Positions 46,551-55,389 of a stretch of 64,000 bases of DNA are shown here, piece by piece. The DNA is taken from NCBI GenBank assembly GCA_022826195.1, contig JAJDVI010000050.1, positions 49,815-113,814 on the forward strand, in the 5' to 3' direction. Source of the stretch: Acidobacteriota bacterium. GTDB lineage: Bacteria; Acidobacteriota; Vicinamibacteria; Marinacidobacterales; Marinacidobacteraceae. Under the pieces are notes generated by a model. That model did not search any database and was not told the DNA's origin. It worked only from the letters and a program-made list of their open reading frames with translations. The translations under genes were made by a program, and so were the position numbers. Numbering within the stretch: position 1 is the stretch's first letter; every line of letters begins with the position of its first letter.

Positions 46551-47285
46551 GTGACCGCGCCGAAGTTCCAGGCGTGGCTTCGGGCTCTGAACGCCCAGGG
46601 CTACGACATCTTCGTGTCGATGAATCCCATCAACCCGGAGCGGCGGCGGCGCGAGAAGCAGGACGTGGCGAAGGTGCGCCGGCTCCAGCTCGACCTGGAC
46701 CGCAACGGCCCCGAGTCCCTGCATCGCGTGCTCGCCGACGTGCATGCCGGGTCCCTGCCCCGCCCCGCGGCTGTGGTCCGGAGCTCACGCCACAACTACC
46801 AGGTCATCTGGCACGCGGATCCGGACGTCTGGACCGCTCCGGAAGCCGAGGACACCATGCGCCGCCTGGCGGCCCGCTACGGGGGCGACTCCTCGGTCGC
46901 CGACGTCGCCCGCGTCATGCGTCTGCCGGGCTTCCGCAACAAGAAACCGGAGCGCGACGACGCGCCCGTGCAGTGGACCGACCACGCCGGCCGCCCGACG
47001 CGCCCGGATGCGTTCGCGCACCTCCCGAAGGCGGAGCATTCCCTGCAGCGCTCCCCCGGCACGGGACGTCAGATCGACGGCCGCGACACCAGCCAGTCCG
47101 CCAGGGACTGGGCCTACGCGAAGGACCAGCTCCGCAAGGGCGTCCCCCAGGAGAAGGTCATCGCCGCGCTCGAGAAGCGCCGCGCCGGCGAGAAGCACGA
47201 CCCCCGCTACTACGCCGAGCGGACCACCCGCAAGGCATTCCTCGACATCCAGCGTCCGCGCGCGCGGGCGCTGCCATCCCGCTGA
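46551..47285 (+). CDS. RepB-like DNA primase domain protein
   Basis: 244 residues from GTG 46551. The primase-type core is visible: GYDIFVSMNPINP, VRRLQLDLDRNGPESLHRVLADV (acidic metal-binding LDLD), VVRSSRHNYQVIWHA, and VARVMRLPGFRNKK, as in the RepB'/RSF1010-type archaeo-eukaryotic primase superfamily used by plasmids and conjugative elements. In-frame coding-like sequence continues upstream to 46422 (YVRALYPAPSEHLALVAIDR) but no ATG, GTG or TTG is found there, so the true start is uncertain. The C-terminal ~80 residues form a helical tail. Confidence 0.75.
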   Translation: MTAPKFQAWLRALNAQGYDIFVSMNPINPERRRREKQDVAKVRRLQLDLDRNGPESLHRVLADVHAGSLPRPAAVVRSSRHNYQVIWHADPDVWTAPEAEDTMRRLAARYGGDSSVADVARVMRLPGFRNKKPERDDAPVQWTDHAGRPTRPDAFAHLPKAEHSLQRSPGTGRQIDGRDTSQSARDWAYAKDQLRKGVPQEKVIAALEKRRAGEKHDPRYYAERTTRKAFLDIQRPRARALPSR

Positions 47286-47305
47286 ACGCGACAGGAGCAG
47301 CACAC

Positions 47306-47524
47306 ATGGCAATCCGAGAAATCGAGATCGAGGGCAACCCCGCCTTCAGCGTCGACACCGAGGAGGAGTTCGCTCAGGTCTTCGACCGCGGGCTGCCCAT
47401 CGAGGCCCCGCGAGAGGTCGTCGCCGCCTTCGGCATCCCGGGCGCCGACGAGAACGGCGACCCCCTCGACACCGACGAGCCTTCGGCTGAGTTTGACGAC
47501 CTGGCTCTGGAGGACCAGCCCTAA
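47306..47524 (+). CDS. Small acidic protein of unknown function
   Basis: 72 residues with AGGAG ten bases before ATG 47306. It is strongly acidic (FSVDTEEEFAQVFDRGLP, the C-terminal DDLALEDQP) and has no cysteine or membrane segment. No family recognised. It lies between the primase-like gene and the first ardC-like gene and appears co-oriented with both. Small acidic proteins in such loci can be DNA mimics or regulators, but nothing here shows that. Confidence 0.6.
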   Translation: MAIREIEIEGNPAFSVDTEEEFAQVFDRGLPIEAPREVVAAFGIPGADENGDPLDTDEPSAEFDDLALEDQP

Positions 47525-47558
47525 CCGCGCGGAACCCCGCGCCGCATGAGTAACCAAC

Positions 47559-48644
47559 ATGGCCGAAGCCAAAGCCAACACTCGCGGCCGGGACCGCATC
47601 ACCGAGTACCACCAGCAGTTCGCCGCCGCGATCATCAAGCAGATCGAGGCCGGCACCGCCCCCTGGCAGCGCCCCTGGAAACCCGGCGAGCACCTCCTTC
47701 CCCGCAACCCCTTCACGGGCAACCGATACACCGGCGGCAACTCCCTCGGCCTCGCACTCGAGGGCGCGCAACGCGGCTTCGCCGACCATCGCTGGGCCAC
47801 CTACCGCCAGATCAAGGAAGCCGGCGGCCACGTCCGCAAGGGCGAACGCGGCACACAGATCCTCTACTTCCAGAACCAGAAGCTGCTTGCCAAGAAGGAC
47901 GACCAGGGCCGTCAAGTGGTCGACTCCGACGGCCGCACCGTCTACGAACGCCCCGACAAACCGCGGCTCCTCGTCCGCGTCTACACCGTCTTCAACGCCG
48001 AGCAAGCCGAAGGACTCGACCTGCCCCCGCGCGACGCGCCCGCGCCCGAGTGGCAACGCCACCAGGCGGCCGAAGCCGTGATCGAAACCTCAAACGTCCC
48101 GATCAAGCACGCACCCGGCAATCGCGCCTACTACAGCTCGAACGCCGACCAGATCGTCCTCCCCGAGCGCCGCCAGTTCCCGTCCGCCGAGCACTACTAC
48201 GCGACCGCTCTCCACGAGCTTTCACACGCGTCCGGACACAAGACCCGGATGGACCGCGAGACCTTCCACAACGCCGTCAAATACCCCACCGGCGGCTTCG
48301 GCAGCGCGCCCTACGCCCGCGAAGAGCTCCGGGCGGAAATCGCCGCCATGATGACCGGCGAGCGCATCGGCATTGGCCACCACCCACAGGACGGCCACTG
48401 CGGCAACAGCGCGGCGTACGTCGAGAGCTGGATCAAGGCCCTCAAAGACGACCCGCGCGAGATCTACCGCGCGGCCGCCGAGGCCACCCGCATCTCCGAC
48501 TTCCTCGTGAAGCCGGCCCGCGAGCGAATCCAGGAGATCGGCCGGGACAAGCCGTCCTCACCGGACGCCGCCGAGATGCGCGTTCCCGCGCTCACTCCTC
48601 CGGCTCCCGCGCGGCAGCAGCCGGCCATGACGCCCGGACGATGA
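47559..48644 (+). CDS. ArdC-family antirestriction protein, intact metalloprotease motif
   Basis: 361 residues. The N-terminal ArdC single-stranded-DNA-binding domain (IIKQIEAGTAPWQRPW, GNRYTGGNSLGLALEGAQRGF, WATYRQIKEAGGHVRKGERG) is followed by a zincin-like domain with HELSHASGH (His219, Glu220, His223, His227) and the downstream EELRAEIAAM. ArdC proteins shield incoming conjugative DNA from host restriction. It is first of three tandem paralogues and the only one with the catalytic Zn-protease residues. A GAGTAACCAAC leader precedes its ATG, repeated before the other two copies. Confidence 0.9.
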   Translation: MAEAKANTRGRDRITEYHQQFAAAIIKQIEAGTAPWQRPWKPGEHLLPRNPFTGNRYTGGNSLGLALEGAQRGFADHRWATYRQIKEAGGHVRKGERGTQILYFQNQKLLAKKDDQGRQVVDSDGRTVYERPDKPRLLVRVYTVFNAEQAEGLDLPPRDAPAPEWQRHQAAEAVIETSNVPIKHAPGNRAYYSSNADQIVLPERRQFPSAEHYYATALHELSHASGHKTRMDRETFHNAVKYPTGGFGSAPYAREELRAEIAAMMTGERIGIGHHPQDGHCGNSAAYVESWIKALKDDPREIYRAAAEATRISDFLVKPARERIQEIGRDKPSSPDAAEMRVPALTPPAPARQQPAMTPGR

Positions 48645-48705
48645 GCCTCCCATCTCATGCCCAGCCTCCGCGCGATCCCGAAACCCCCAACCAGGAGTAA
48701 CCAAC
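48645..48705 (+). repeat. 61-bp leader repeat before ArdC paralogue 2
   Basis: This intergenic segment and the one at 49996-50056 are almost identical, sharing CCTCCGCGCGATCCCGAAAC, then CCCCAACCAGGAGTAACCAAC up to the ATG. They include the ribosome binding site AGGAG. The pair records a tandem gene duplication. Confidence 0.85.
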
Positions 48706-49995
48706 ATGGCTGAAGCCCCCACCTCTCCGTGGGGCCGTTTGCTGAGGAGGATGCGATCGGGTAACCCCCCCGAACGCTCCCGGCTGGATCTCCCGCCTGC
48801 TCCGCAGTCGCGGGCCAGCACCACGGGAATAAACGTCAACGACATCCCAGGCCCTTGGGGCGAGCACTTCCGGAACCTCGCCGACGAGGCCATACAGAAG
48901 ATGGAGGCCCACACCCTCGACATGGAACGGAGGGGGCCGGCCGAAAAGGTCATCGCCCCAGGCAAGAAAGTCGCCGCTCGCCACCGCGGACGGGGCGATT
49001 ACTACCGGCGGTTCGCCGATACCGCTATCCGGCAGATGGAGGCCGGCACCGCGCCCTGGCAGAGCTCCTCGAAGACCGGGGAGCGGGTTCTGCCCCGGAA
49101 CGCCGTCACCGACCGGGCCTACACCGGCGGCAACGCCCTCTACCTGGCCGTTTGCGGCCAAGAGCGCGGCTTCACCGACAACCGCTGGATCACCATGCAG
49201 CAGATCAAGGAGGCCGGCGGACAGCCGCCGAAGGGGCCCGGCGAACGCATCCTCGTCCGCCAGGACCGCGACGGGAAGAAGCCCATCTGCCGTACGGCCA
49301 CCGTCTACAACGTCGAGCAGGTCCGCGGCCTCAAGCTCGAGCGGCGCCCGCCGCGTCCGGACTGGCTCGCGCACCGCGGCGCCGACGCCGTCCTCGCCGC
49401 CTCCCCTGTCAAGATCGTCGAGCAGCGCGGCGGGGCCTACGACGCACGGGCCTACTACAGCCGGGAGGACGACCGGGTCGTCCTGCCCGAGCGGAAGCAG
49501 TTCCGGAGCCCGGAGCACTACTACAGCACCGCGCTGCGGAACATGGCCCACGCCTCCGGACACAAACGCCGGATGGGCCGCAAGACCTTCAAGAAGATCG
49601 TCGCCGAGTTCGAAATCGGCCCCCCTTCCCGCGAGCTGCTCCGCGCGGAAATCGCCACCATCACGGTCTGCGACCGGCTGGGAGTCGGCTACCAGCCGTT
49701 CGCCGATGATGCCCTGGCGGTCAAGGACCCGACCGAGGATCCCGACTACACGAAGGCCTGGATCAAGGCCCTCAAGAAGGACCCGCGCGAGATGCACCGC
49801 GCGGCCTCCGAGGGCCACCGCATCGCAAAACACCTCATCAAGCCGGCCCGCGAATCGCTCCGGGACATCGCCCGCGATGCGCGCATCGCGCTCGATGCGG
49901 AGGTGCCCGAGCGCTGGTCCCCCGTCCACCCGCTTCCCGTGCGCACGCCTCCGGCTCCCGCGCGGCAGCAGCCGGCCATGACGCCGGGACGATGA
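48706..49995 (+). CDS. ArdC-like paralogue 2, metalloprotease motif lost
   Basis: 429 residues. A unique ~100-residue N-terminal part (with IPGPWGEHFRNLADEAIQKM, perhaps a partial second copy of the N-terminal domain) is followed by the ArdC domain (TAIRQMEAGTAPWQSSSKTG, NRWITMQQIKEAGGQPPKGP). In the zincin region HELSH is replaced by RNMAH (Arg278, Asn279, His282, His286), so the catalytic His-Glu pair is gone. It probably retains DNA binding only. The C-terminal end (PPAPARQQPAMTPGR) is identical to paralogue 1. Confidence 0.85.
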   Translation: MAEAPTSPWGRLLRRMRSGNPPERSRLDLPPAPQSRASTTGINVNDIPGPWGEHFRNLADEAIQKMEAHTLDMERRGPAEKVIAPGKKVAARHRGRGDYYRRFADTAIRQMEAGTAPWQSSSKTGERVLPRNAVTDRAYTGGNALYLAVCGQERGFTDNRWITMQQIKEAGGQPPKGPGERILVRQDRDGKKPICRTATVYNVEQVRGLKLERRPPRPDWLAHRGADAVLAASPVKIVEQRGGAYDARAYYSREDDRVVLPERKQFRSPEHYYSTALRNMAHASGHKRRMGRKTFKKIVAEFEIGPPSRELLRAEIATITVCDRLGVGYQPFADDALAVKDPTEDPDYTKAWIKALKKDPREMHRAASEGHRIAKHLIKPARESLRDIARDARIALDAEVPERWSPVHPLPVRTPPAPARQQPAMTPGR

Positions 49996-50056
49996 GCCTT
50001 CCATCCCATGCGCGGCCTCCGCGCGATCCCGAAACCCCCAACCAGGAGTAACCAAC
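49996..50056 (+). repeat. 61-bp leader repeat before ArdC paralogue 3
   Basis: Second copy of the 61-bp segment found at 48645-48705, differing at only a few positions in its first third. Confidence 0.85.
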
Positions 50057-51049
50057 ATGGCCGAAGCCAAAACCTCTCCCTCGAAGCCCGCGATCGACTC
50101 GCCCAGCCGCTACTACGGGAAGTTCGCCGAGACCGCCATCCGGCAGATGGAGGAAGGCACCGCGCCCTGGCAGCGCGCCGCGAAGGCCGGCGAGCGGGTC
50201 CTGCCCCGAAACGCCATCACCCACCGCGCCTACACCGGCGGCAACGCCGTCTACCTGCCCGTCCGCGGCCAGGACCGCGGCTTCACCGACAACCGCTGGA
50301 TCACCATGCAGCAGATCAAGGAGGCCGGCGCCCAGCCGCCGAAGGGGCCCGGCGAACGCATCCTCGTCCGCCAGGACCGCGACGGGCAGAAGCCCGTCTG
50401 GCGCACCTCCATCGTCTACAACGTCGAGCAGGTCCGCGGCCTCAAGCTCGAGCGTCGCCCGCCGCGGCCGGAATGGCAGGCGCACCGCAGCGCCGACGCC
50501 GTCATCGCCGCCTCCGCCGTCGAGATCAAGCACACCGCCGGCGAACACAACTACTACAACAGGGAGCACGACCAAGTCGTCCTCCCCGAGCGGAAGCAGT
50601 TCCGGAGTCCGGAGCACTACTACAGCACCGCGCTGCGGAACATGGCGCACGCCTCCGGACACGAGAGCCGGATGGACCGCGAGACCTTCAAGCAGACCCA
50701 CAGCGAAGGTCTGGACGGCGCGGCGCACGGCCGGGAGAAGCTGCGCGTCGAGATCGCCACCATGACGGCGGGCGACCGGCTCGGCGTCGGCTACCAGCCG
50801 CAGCACGATCCCAGCTACAAGGAGCTCTGGATCAAGGCCCTCAAGGAGGACCCGCGCGAGATGCACCGCGCAGCCTCCGAGGGCCACCGCATCGCGCGGA
50901 ACCTCATCAAGCCCGCCCGCGAACAGCTGCGGGGCATCGCCCGCGAGGCGCGCGCCGCGCGCGATGGAGAGACGCCCGAGCGCGCTCCCCAGGCCCCCCC
51001 GAAACCCATGCCCCAGCGCCAGGCGCCGGCGATGTCGCCCGCGCGCTGA
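50057..51049 (+). CDS. ArdC-like paralogue 3, metalloprotease motif lost
   Basis: 330 residues, closely similar to paralogue 2 over the ArdC N-terminal domain (TAIRQMEEGTAPWQRAAKAG, NRWITMQQIKEAGAQPPKGP) and the zincin-like region, again with RNMAHASGH in place of HELSHASGH (Arg194, Asn195). The shared replacement indicates that paralogues 2 and 3 arose from one already inactive copy. The C-terminus is a Pro/Gln/Arg tail. It would be a DNA-binding protein without protease activity, presumably still protecting transferred DNA. Confidence 0.85.
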   Translation: MAEAKTSPSKPAIDSPSRYYGKFAETAIRQMEEGTAPWQRAAKAGERVLPRNAITHRAYTGGNAVYLPVRGQDRGFTDNRWITMQQIKEAGAQPPKGPGERILVRQDRDGQKPVWRTSIVYNVEQVRGLKLERRPPRPEWQAHRSADAVIAASAVEIKHTAGEHNYYNREHDQVVLPERKQFRSPEHYYSTALRNMAHASGHESRMDRETFKQTHSEGLDGAAHGREKLRVEIATMTAGDRLGVGYQPQHDPSYKELWIKALKEDPREMHRAASEGHRIARNLIKPAREQLRGIAREARAARDGETPERAPQAPPKPMPQRQAPAMSPAR

Positions 51050-51058
51050 CCCCCGCCC

Positions 51059-51961
51059 ATGAGTCGCCGTCCGGAGCCCCGCCACCCCACCGGGCCGGGT
51101 GCCTCCCGCGGCCGCGAGCTGCGGCGCACCGGACACCGCCGGGAACACGGCTCACGGGACGGCGCTCCGCGCGGCCGGGACCGGCGCGAAGGCGCGCTCG
51201 TGGACATCAGCGCCCATCGAGTCGCCGCCTACCAGGACATCGCTGCCGTCCACTTCGACGGCCACCCCTACGCCGCGCGCGCCGGCATCAACCGGCTCAA
51301 GCGCGAGGGCCTCGTCACCGAGCACCAGGCAGACGGGCCGAACGGCGGCTCCTTCACTGTCCTCGCGGCAACCAGGAAGGGAGCTGCGGAGGCACAGGCC
51401 GCCGCGGAGAGCCGCGGCGACGCCGACGGCCAGCACTTCTGGAGCGGTATCGGACGCCGCGAGGACCTCGCCCACGACGTCGCCGTCTTCCGCGCCGTGC
51501 TTGCCGCCCGGGAAGAGCTCGCCGCCAAGGGAATCGGGGCGATCCGCGTCCGCCTCGACGCGGAGCTGCGCCGCGTCGTGGTCCGGCGGAGCGAGCGGGC
51601 TCGCGCCCGGGCGGGGCGGAAGGCGGCCGACGCCGAACGGCGGCGCGCAGCCGCCGAGCTCGGACTTCCCCACTCGCCGGAGGGGGCGGTGTCGTTCCCG
51701 GACGCGCAGCTTGAATACACCCTCGACGAGGGCGCCGGGGGACAGACGTTCGGGAGGGTCAACATCGAGGTCACCACCGAGCACTACCGCGAAGGCGTGA
51801 TCGCGGCGAAGGCCGCGGCGGGCTTCGCCCTCTACGGCTCGAACGGCAAGGCCGGCCGCCTCATCGCGAGAACCATCGCGAAAGCCTTTCGGGAGGCGGC
51901 AAGACCACAGCGCAGCGGCGGGGGGAAGGACCCGACGCCGCGGGAGCTGATGGAGATCTGA
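51059..51961 (+). CDS. Winged-helix protein, replication-relaxation-like
   Basis: 300 residues from ATG 51059; the first ~45 are Arg-rich and could be untranslated, since GTG 51199 (DISAHRVAAYQD) is also a good start. A winged-helix module follows (AYQDIAAVHFDGHPYAARAGINRLKREGLVTEHQA). The middle segment DLAHDVAVFRAVLAAREEL is like the replication-relaxation family, which occurs with relaxases. The C-terminal part (TEHYREGVIAAKAAAGFALY) is unassigned. It may regulate the conjugation genes or assist the relaxosome. Confidence 0.5.
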   Translation: MSRRPEPRHPTGPGASRGRELRRTGHRREHGSRDGAPRGRDRREGALVDISAHRVAAYQDIAAVHFDGHPYAARAGINRLKREGLVTEHQADGPNGGSFTVLAATRKGAAEAQAAAESRGDADGQHFWSGIGRREDLAHDVAVFRAVLAAREELAAKGIGAIRVRLDAELRRVVVRRSERARARAGRKAADAERRRAAAELGLPHSPEGAVSFPDAQLEYTLDEGAGGQTFGRVNIEVTTEHYREGVIAAKAAAGFALYGSNGKAGRLIARTIAKAFREAARPQRSGGGKDPTPRELMEI

Positions 51962-51962
51962 G

Positions 51963-52280
51963 ATGCATCCCTGGAAGGTGAGCGTCGGCGTCACCGTTGC
52001 GGTCACGGCGCTGGCGGTCTTCTTCGGGGCCCCCCACTTCGACTACCTCTCGCCTTACCGCCGGGTCATCGTCACCGAGTACTGGTGGCCGATCACCCTC
52101 TACGCGGGCGCGGCCTTCCTCACCGTCGTCATTGCCGTCGCCGGGATCCTGCGGAGCCTGGGGCTCTACGACATCGGCCGGAAGGTCGACCTCGCGGAGC
52201 GCTCGGTTCGCCGCGGCGACGGCGATCCCGACCTCGCCCGCCGCCTTGCCGAACAGGAGCAGGGCGACTTCACCGACTAA
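51963..52280 (+). CDS. Small two-helix membrane protein of the transfer cluster
   Basis: 105 residues with two hydrophobic helices (VGVTVAVTALAVFFGAPHF and LYAGAAFLTVVIAVAGILRSL) followed by a charged cytoplasmic tail (KVDLAERSVRRGDGDPDLA). It lies one base after the winged-helix gene and 21 bases before virB2. No family recognised; it may be an accessory subunit of the secretion channel. Confidence 0.6.
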   Translation: MHPWKVSVGVTVAVTALAVFFGAPHFDYLSPYRRVIVTEYWWPITLYAGAAFLTVVIAVAGILRSLGLYDIGRKVDLAERSVRRGDGDPDLARRLAEQEQGDFTD

Positions 52281-52301
52281 CCCAACCCAGGAGGCTCTTC
52301 C

Positions 52302-52598
52302 ATGAAGCGCACCACGTCCCACATCCGTGCCGCCATCATCCTGGCTGCCGCCGCCGTGCTCGTACCGAGCGCCGCGTTCGCCACGATGGCAGGCACCAGC
52401 CCCTGGCTGAACGCCGTCTCGGTCCTCGAGGCCGCCTTCACCGGCCCGATCGCCCGCGGCCTCTCGCTGATCGCCATCGTCATCGGCGGGCTGATGTTCG
52501 CCTTCGGCGAGGGCGGCTCCAAGAAGGCCCTGGCCGGGATCATCTTCGGCCTCGGCATGGCGATGGGCGCCGTGAACTTCCTCGGCTGGCTCTTCTGA
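52302..52598 (+). CDS. virB2: VirB2/TrbC-type pilin
   Basis: 98 residues. A signal peptide ending near SAAFA, a second hydrophobic stretch (GPIARGLSLIAIVIGGLMFAF) and a third (ALAGIIFGLGMAMGAVNFLGWLF) are separated by the short charged loop GEGGSKK. This is the VirB2/TrbC plan of the major conjugative pilin. AGGAGG lies ten bases upstream of the ATG. It starts the virB2-B3-B4 order found in most type IV systems. Confidence 0.88.
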   Translation: MKRTTSHIRAAIILAAAAVLVPSAAFATMAGTSPWLNAVSVLEAAFTGPIARGLSLIAIVIGGLMFAFGEGGSKKALAGIIFGLGMAMGAVNFLGWLF

Positions 52599-52603
52599 GC
52601 CGT

Positions 52604-52654
52604 CCATACGGTATGGATCGTATGACGCCATACGGTATTGACCGTGCATACGGT
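52604..52654. repeat. Palindrome array A (ATAC-G-GTAT)
   Basis: Between virB2 and virB3. CCATACGGTATGG (52604-52616) is a dyad with perfect 6-base arms around a central G; CATACGGTAT recurs at 52629, with half sites ATCGTATG and GCATACGGT. Arrays of the same motif lie at 60269-60313 and 62182-62248. Confidence 0.7.
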
Positions 52655-52666
52655 CGGGCTTGAATC

Positions 52667-52957
52667 GTGACCGGCAAGCGCGCCTGGCACGGCCACCCCG
52701 CCCTGAGCCGTCCGCTCACCATCATGGGGGTCGAGAGGCGGTGGTTCCTGCTGTCTCTCACCCTCGGCCTGGCGATGTGGAACGCCATCAACTCGCTCGT
52801 CACGGGCGGCCTGATCTTCGGCACCCTCTACGCCGCCGGCTGGCTCGCCTGGCGGCGGGACCCGAACATGCTGTCCATCGTCGCGGCGAGCGCCACGAGC
52901 CGGGTCCGCTACGACGCCGGCAAGCCGAGCCTCTGGCACGTCGACCTCCTCGAATGA
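52667..52957 (+). CDS. virB3: VirB3/TrbD-type inner-membrane protein
   Basis: 96 residues from GTG 52667. HPALSRPLTIMGVERRWFLL is the conserved VirB3 N-terminal motif, followed by two membrane helices (LTLGLAMWNAINSLVTGGLI and FGTLYAAGWLAW) and RRDPNMLSIV. VirB3 partners VirB4 and VirB8 at the inner membrane. Its stop overlaps the virB4 start (ATGA). Confidence 0.88.
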   Translation: MTGKRAWHGHPALSRPLTIMGVERRWFLLSLTLGLAMWNAINSLVTGGLIFGTLYAAGWLAWRRDPNMLSIVAASATSRVRYDAGKPSLWHVDLLE

Positions 52958-55389
52958 ACCTCCGGGCCGAGCAGCAGGACTTCGCCGCGGCGGGCGCACT
53001 CGCCGACGAGCTGCCCTACTGGGGCTGGCTGAAGGAGCATCCCTTCTGCCTCACCCACGCCGGGGAGTTTCTCGCGGCCGCCGAGCTGGAGCCAGCCGTC
53101 CTGGACGGCCGCACCCCCGAGCAGCTGGACCAGGTGCTGAACCGCTGGCAGCGCCTGCTCTCCTCCCTCGACACCAGCACCCGGCTCTATTTCTACCTGC
53201 TCCGTCGCCCCGGCGTCCTGGGCGAGGTCACCGGCCTCGACGGCGTCGCGGCCCTTTCCCAGCGGAACCGGCGAGACTTCCTCCTTTCCCGGATCCACGA
53301 CCTCCGGACGTTCGTCGTCTGGAGCCACAACCCCCGCCTCGAGCGGGCGGGCCGCTCCGGCCCCCGGGGCAACCACTGGCTGGTCGAGTACGCGCGCAAC
53401 TGGCTCCGGGCCCGCCGCAACCCCCACGAGTCCGTCTTCCTCCTCGCCGAGGTGCGCCAGGCCGCCACCCGCTTCCGCCAGCTCGTCGAGGCGTCCGCCG
53501 CCCTCGCCAACGAGGTCACCCCGATCCGCCTCCTGCCGGCGGACGAGGCGACTCCCTTCCTGAGCGAACTCGTCAACCGTCCCGGCCTCGAGTGGCACGG
53601 CAACGCCGCCGCGAGCGCCCTCAACTGGCGGCTGCCGCTCTCCGAGCTCGAAGCCGAGCGCCAGCACCTCCGGCTCGACGGCGAGCCCGTCATCCTCTAC
53701 TCCCTCCTCTCGCCGCCGGCCACCGCCCGCGCCAACCTCCTCTACGAACTCGCCCGCATGGAGGCGCGGTTCACCCTGTCTCTCGAGTGGCGTCCCTACG
53801 CTCTCGAGGCCGCCCGGCGCAAGATCCGGAGCGCGCAGCGCCACTACTTCTCGAAGCGCTACTCCATGGCGGCGCACGTGCAGGACACCGAGGGCACGGC
53901 GTCCGCCATGGTCGATGCCGCCGCCGACGCCGAGGCGGACCGCCTCGGCGGCGCCCTCGTCGAACTCGAGGCCGACGGCGTCGGCTACGGCGACGTATCG
54001 CTAACGCTCGCACTGCACGGTCCGCTCGCGGAAACGGAGCGCCAGGACGCGGAACTGCGCCGGATCTTCTCCGGCTGCGACGCCAAGCTCATCCGCGAGG
54101 GCTACGGGCAGCTCGCCAGCTGGTTCGCGCGCATGCCCGCCATGCCGCGGAAGCGCCAGATCCGTTCCGTCTTCGCGAGCGCGGGCGTCGCCTCCTGCCT
54201 GGCGCCCCTCTTCGGGCCCCCGCGCGGCCACCGCGTCAGCAAGCACCTCTCCCGGCCGGCGCTCGCGACCTTCGAGACTCCCTGGAAGACCTCGTATCAC
54301 TACGACCTCTTCGCGGGGGCCGACGTCGGGCATACGCTCATCCTCGGCGCCACCGGCGCGGGCAAGAGCTTCACGCTCAACTTCCTGCTCGTCCAGGCCC
54401 TCCAGTACCAGCCGCGGGTCCTCATCCTGGACCTCGGCGGCTCCTACCGGTGGCTCACCCAGTTCCTGGGCGGCGGCTACCTACAGCTCGCTCCCGAGCG
54501 CGCCGACGGCGCGCTCGCCCTCAAGCCCTTCTCCCTGCCCTCCGGCGAGCGGACCTTCCAGTTCCTCACCGGCTGGATCACCCGCCTGCTCCGCATCGGC
54601 GGCTACGAACTCACCGGACGGGACCCGTCCGAGATCCGGAGCCGCGTCGAGGACCTCTACGCCTTCTCCGAGGCCCAGCGCTCCCTGTCCGCGTTCGTCT
54701 CCTCCCTGCCGAAGGGCATGTGGCCGGCCATGAGCCGCTGGCACGGCAACGGGGCCTGGGCCGCCTACTTCGACAACCCCGGCGCCGACGAGCTGCAGCT
54801 CCAGGACTGGCAGGTCATCGACCTCGCGGGCGCCGCCGAGCACGAGGACCTGTGCGAGGCCGCGCTCTTCTACCTCCTCGAGCGCATGCGCCTCGCCCTC
54901 GACAACCCGGACGAGGCGGCCCGCGTCAAGCTGATGGTCGTCGACGAGGCCTGGCGGTACCTCCGGGACCCCGCCATCCTCGCCTACCTCGCGGAGGCCG
55001 CGAAGACCTGGCGGAAGCGCAACGCCGCCCTCGTCCTCGCCACCCAGTCGGCGATCGACGTCACCGCCAGCCCGGCGGCGACGGGGCTCCTCGAGTCCCT
55101 CCCGACGAAGCTCTTCCTGGCCAACCCCGACCTCCCCGACCAGGTCGGCGAGATCTTCCGCCTCAACGAGACGGAGATGGCCACCATCCGCCAGCTCGTC
55201 CCCAAGCAGGAGCTCTACCTGCGCCGGTCCCGGTCCGCCGGCGTCCTCCGCCTCCACGTCGACCCCGAGAGCTACTGGCTCTACACCTCCTCTCCCATCG
55301 ACGCCGAGCGGCGCGCCGAGGCGGTCGCCGCGCACGGCCTCACCGGCGGCCTCGCCGCCCTCGCCAGACAAACGGAGCTGTCCACATGA
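52954..55389 (+). CDS. virB4: VirB4/TrbE-type conjugative ATPase
   Basis: An 811-residue ATPase from ATG 52954, overlapping virB3. Walker A is GATGAGKS (residues 465-472), then RVLILDLGGSYRWL, Walker B VKLMVVDEAWRYL and LVLATQSAIDV. The N-terminal ~430 residues are the membrane-associated CagE/TrbE/VirB domain. VirB4 powers assembly and substrate transfer of the type IV channel. Frame and motifs are intact, so the system is probably functional. The virB9 start overlaps its stop (ATGA). Confidence 0.95.
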   Translation: MNLRAEQQDFAAAGALADELPYWGWLKEHPFCLTHAGEFLAAAELEPAVLDGRTPEQLDQVLNRWQRLLSSLDTSTRLYFYLLRRPGVLGEVTGLDGVAALSQRNRRDFLLSRIHDLRTFVVWSHNPRLERAGRSGPRGNHWLVEYARNWLRARRNPHESVFLLAEVRQAATRFRQLVEASAALANEVTPIRLLPADEATPFLSELVNRPGLEWHGNAAASALNWRLPLSELEAERQHLRLDGEPVILYSLLSPPATARANLLYELARMEARFTLSLEWRPYALEAARRKIRSAQRHYFSKRYSMAAHVQDTEGTASAMVDAAADAEADRLGGALVELEADGVGYGDVSLTLALHGPLAETERQDAELRRIFSGCDAKLIREGYGQLASWFARMPAMPRKRQIRSVFASAGVASCLAPLFGPPRGHRVSKHLSRPALATFETPWKTSYHYDLFAGADVGHTLILGATGAGKSFTLNFLLVQALQYQPRVLILDLGGSYRWLTQFLGGGYLQLAPERADGALALKPFSLPSGERTFQFLTGWITRLLRIGGYELTGRDPSEIRSRVEDLYAFSEAQRSLSAFVSSLPKGMWPAMSRWHGNGAWAAYFDNPGADELQLQDWQVIDLAGAAEHEDLCEAALFYLLERMRLALDNPDEAARVKLMVVDEAWRYLRDPAILAYLAEAAKTWRKRNAALVLATQSAIDVTASPAATGLLESLPTKLFLANPDLPDQVGEIFRLNETEMATIRQLVPKQELYLRRSRSAGVLRLHVDPESYWLYTSSPIDAERRAEAVAAHGLTGGLAALARQTELST

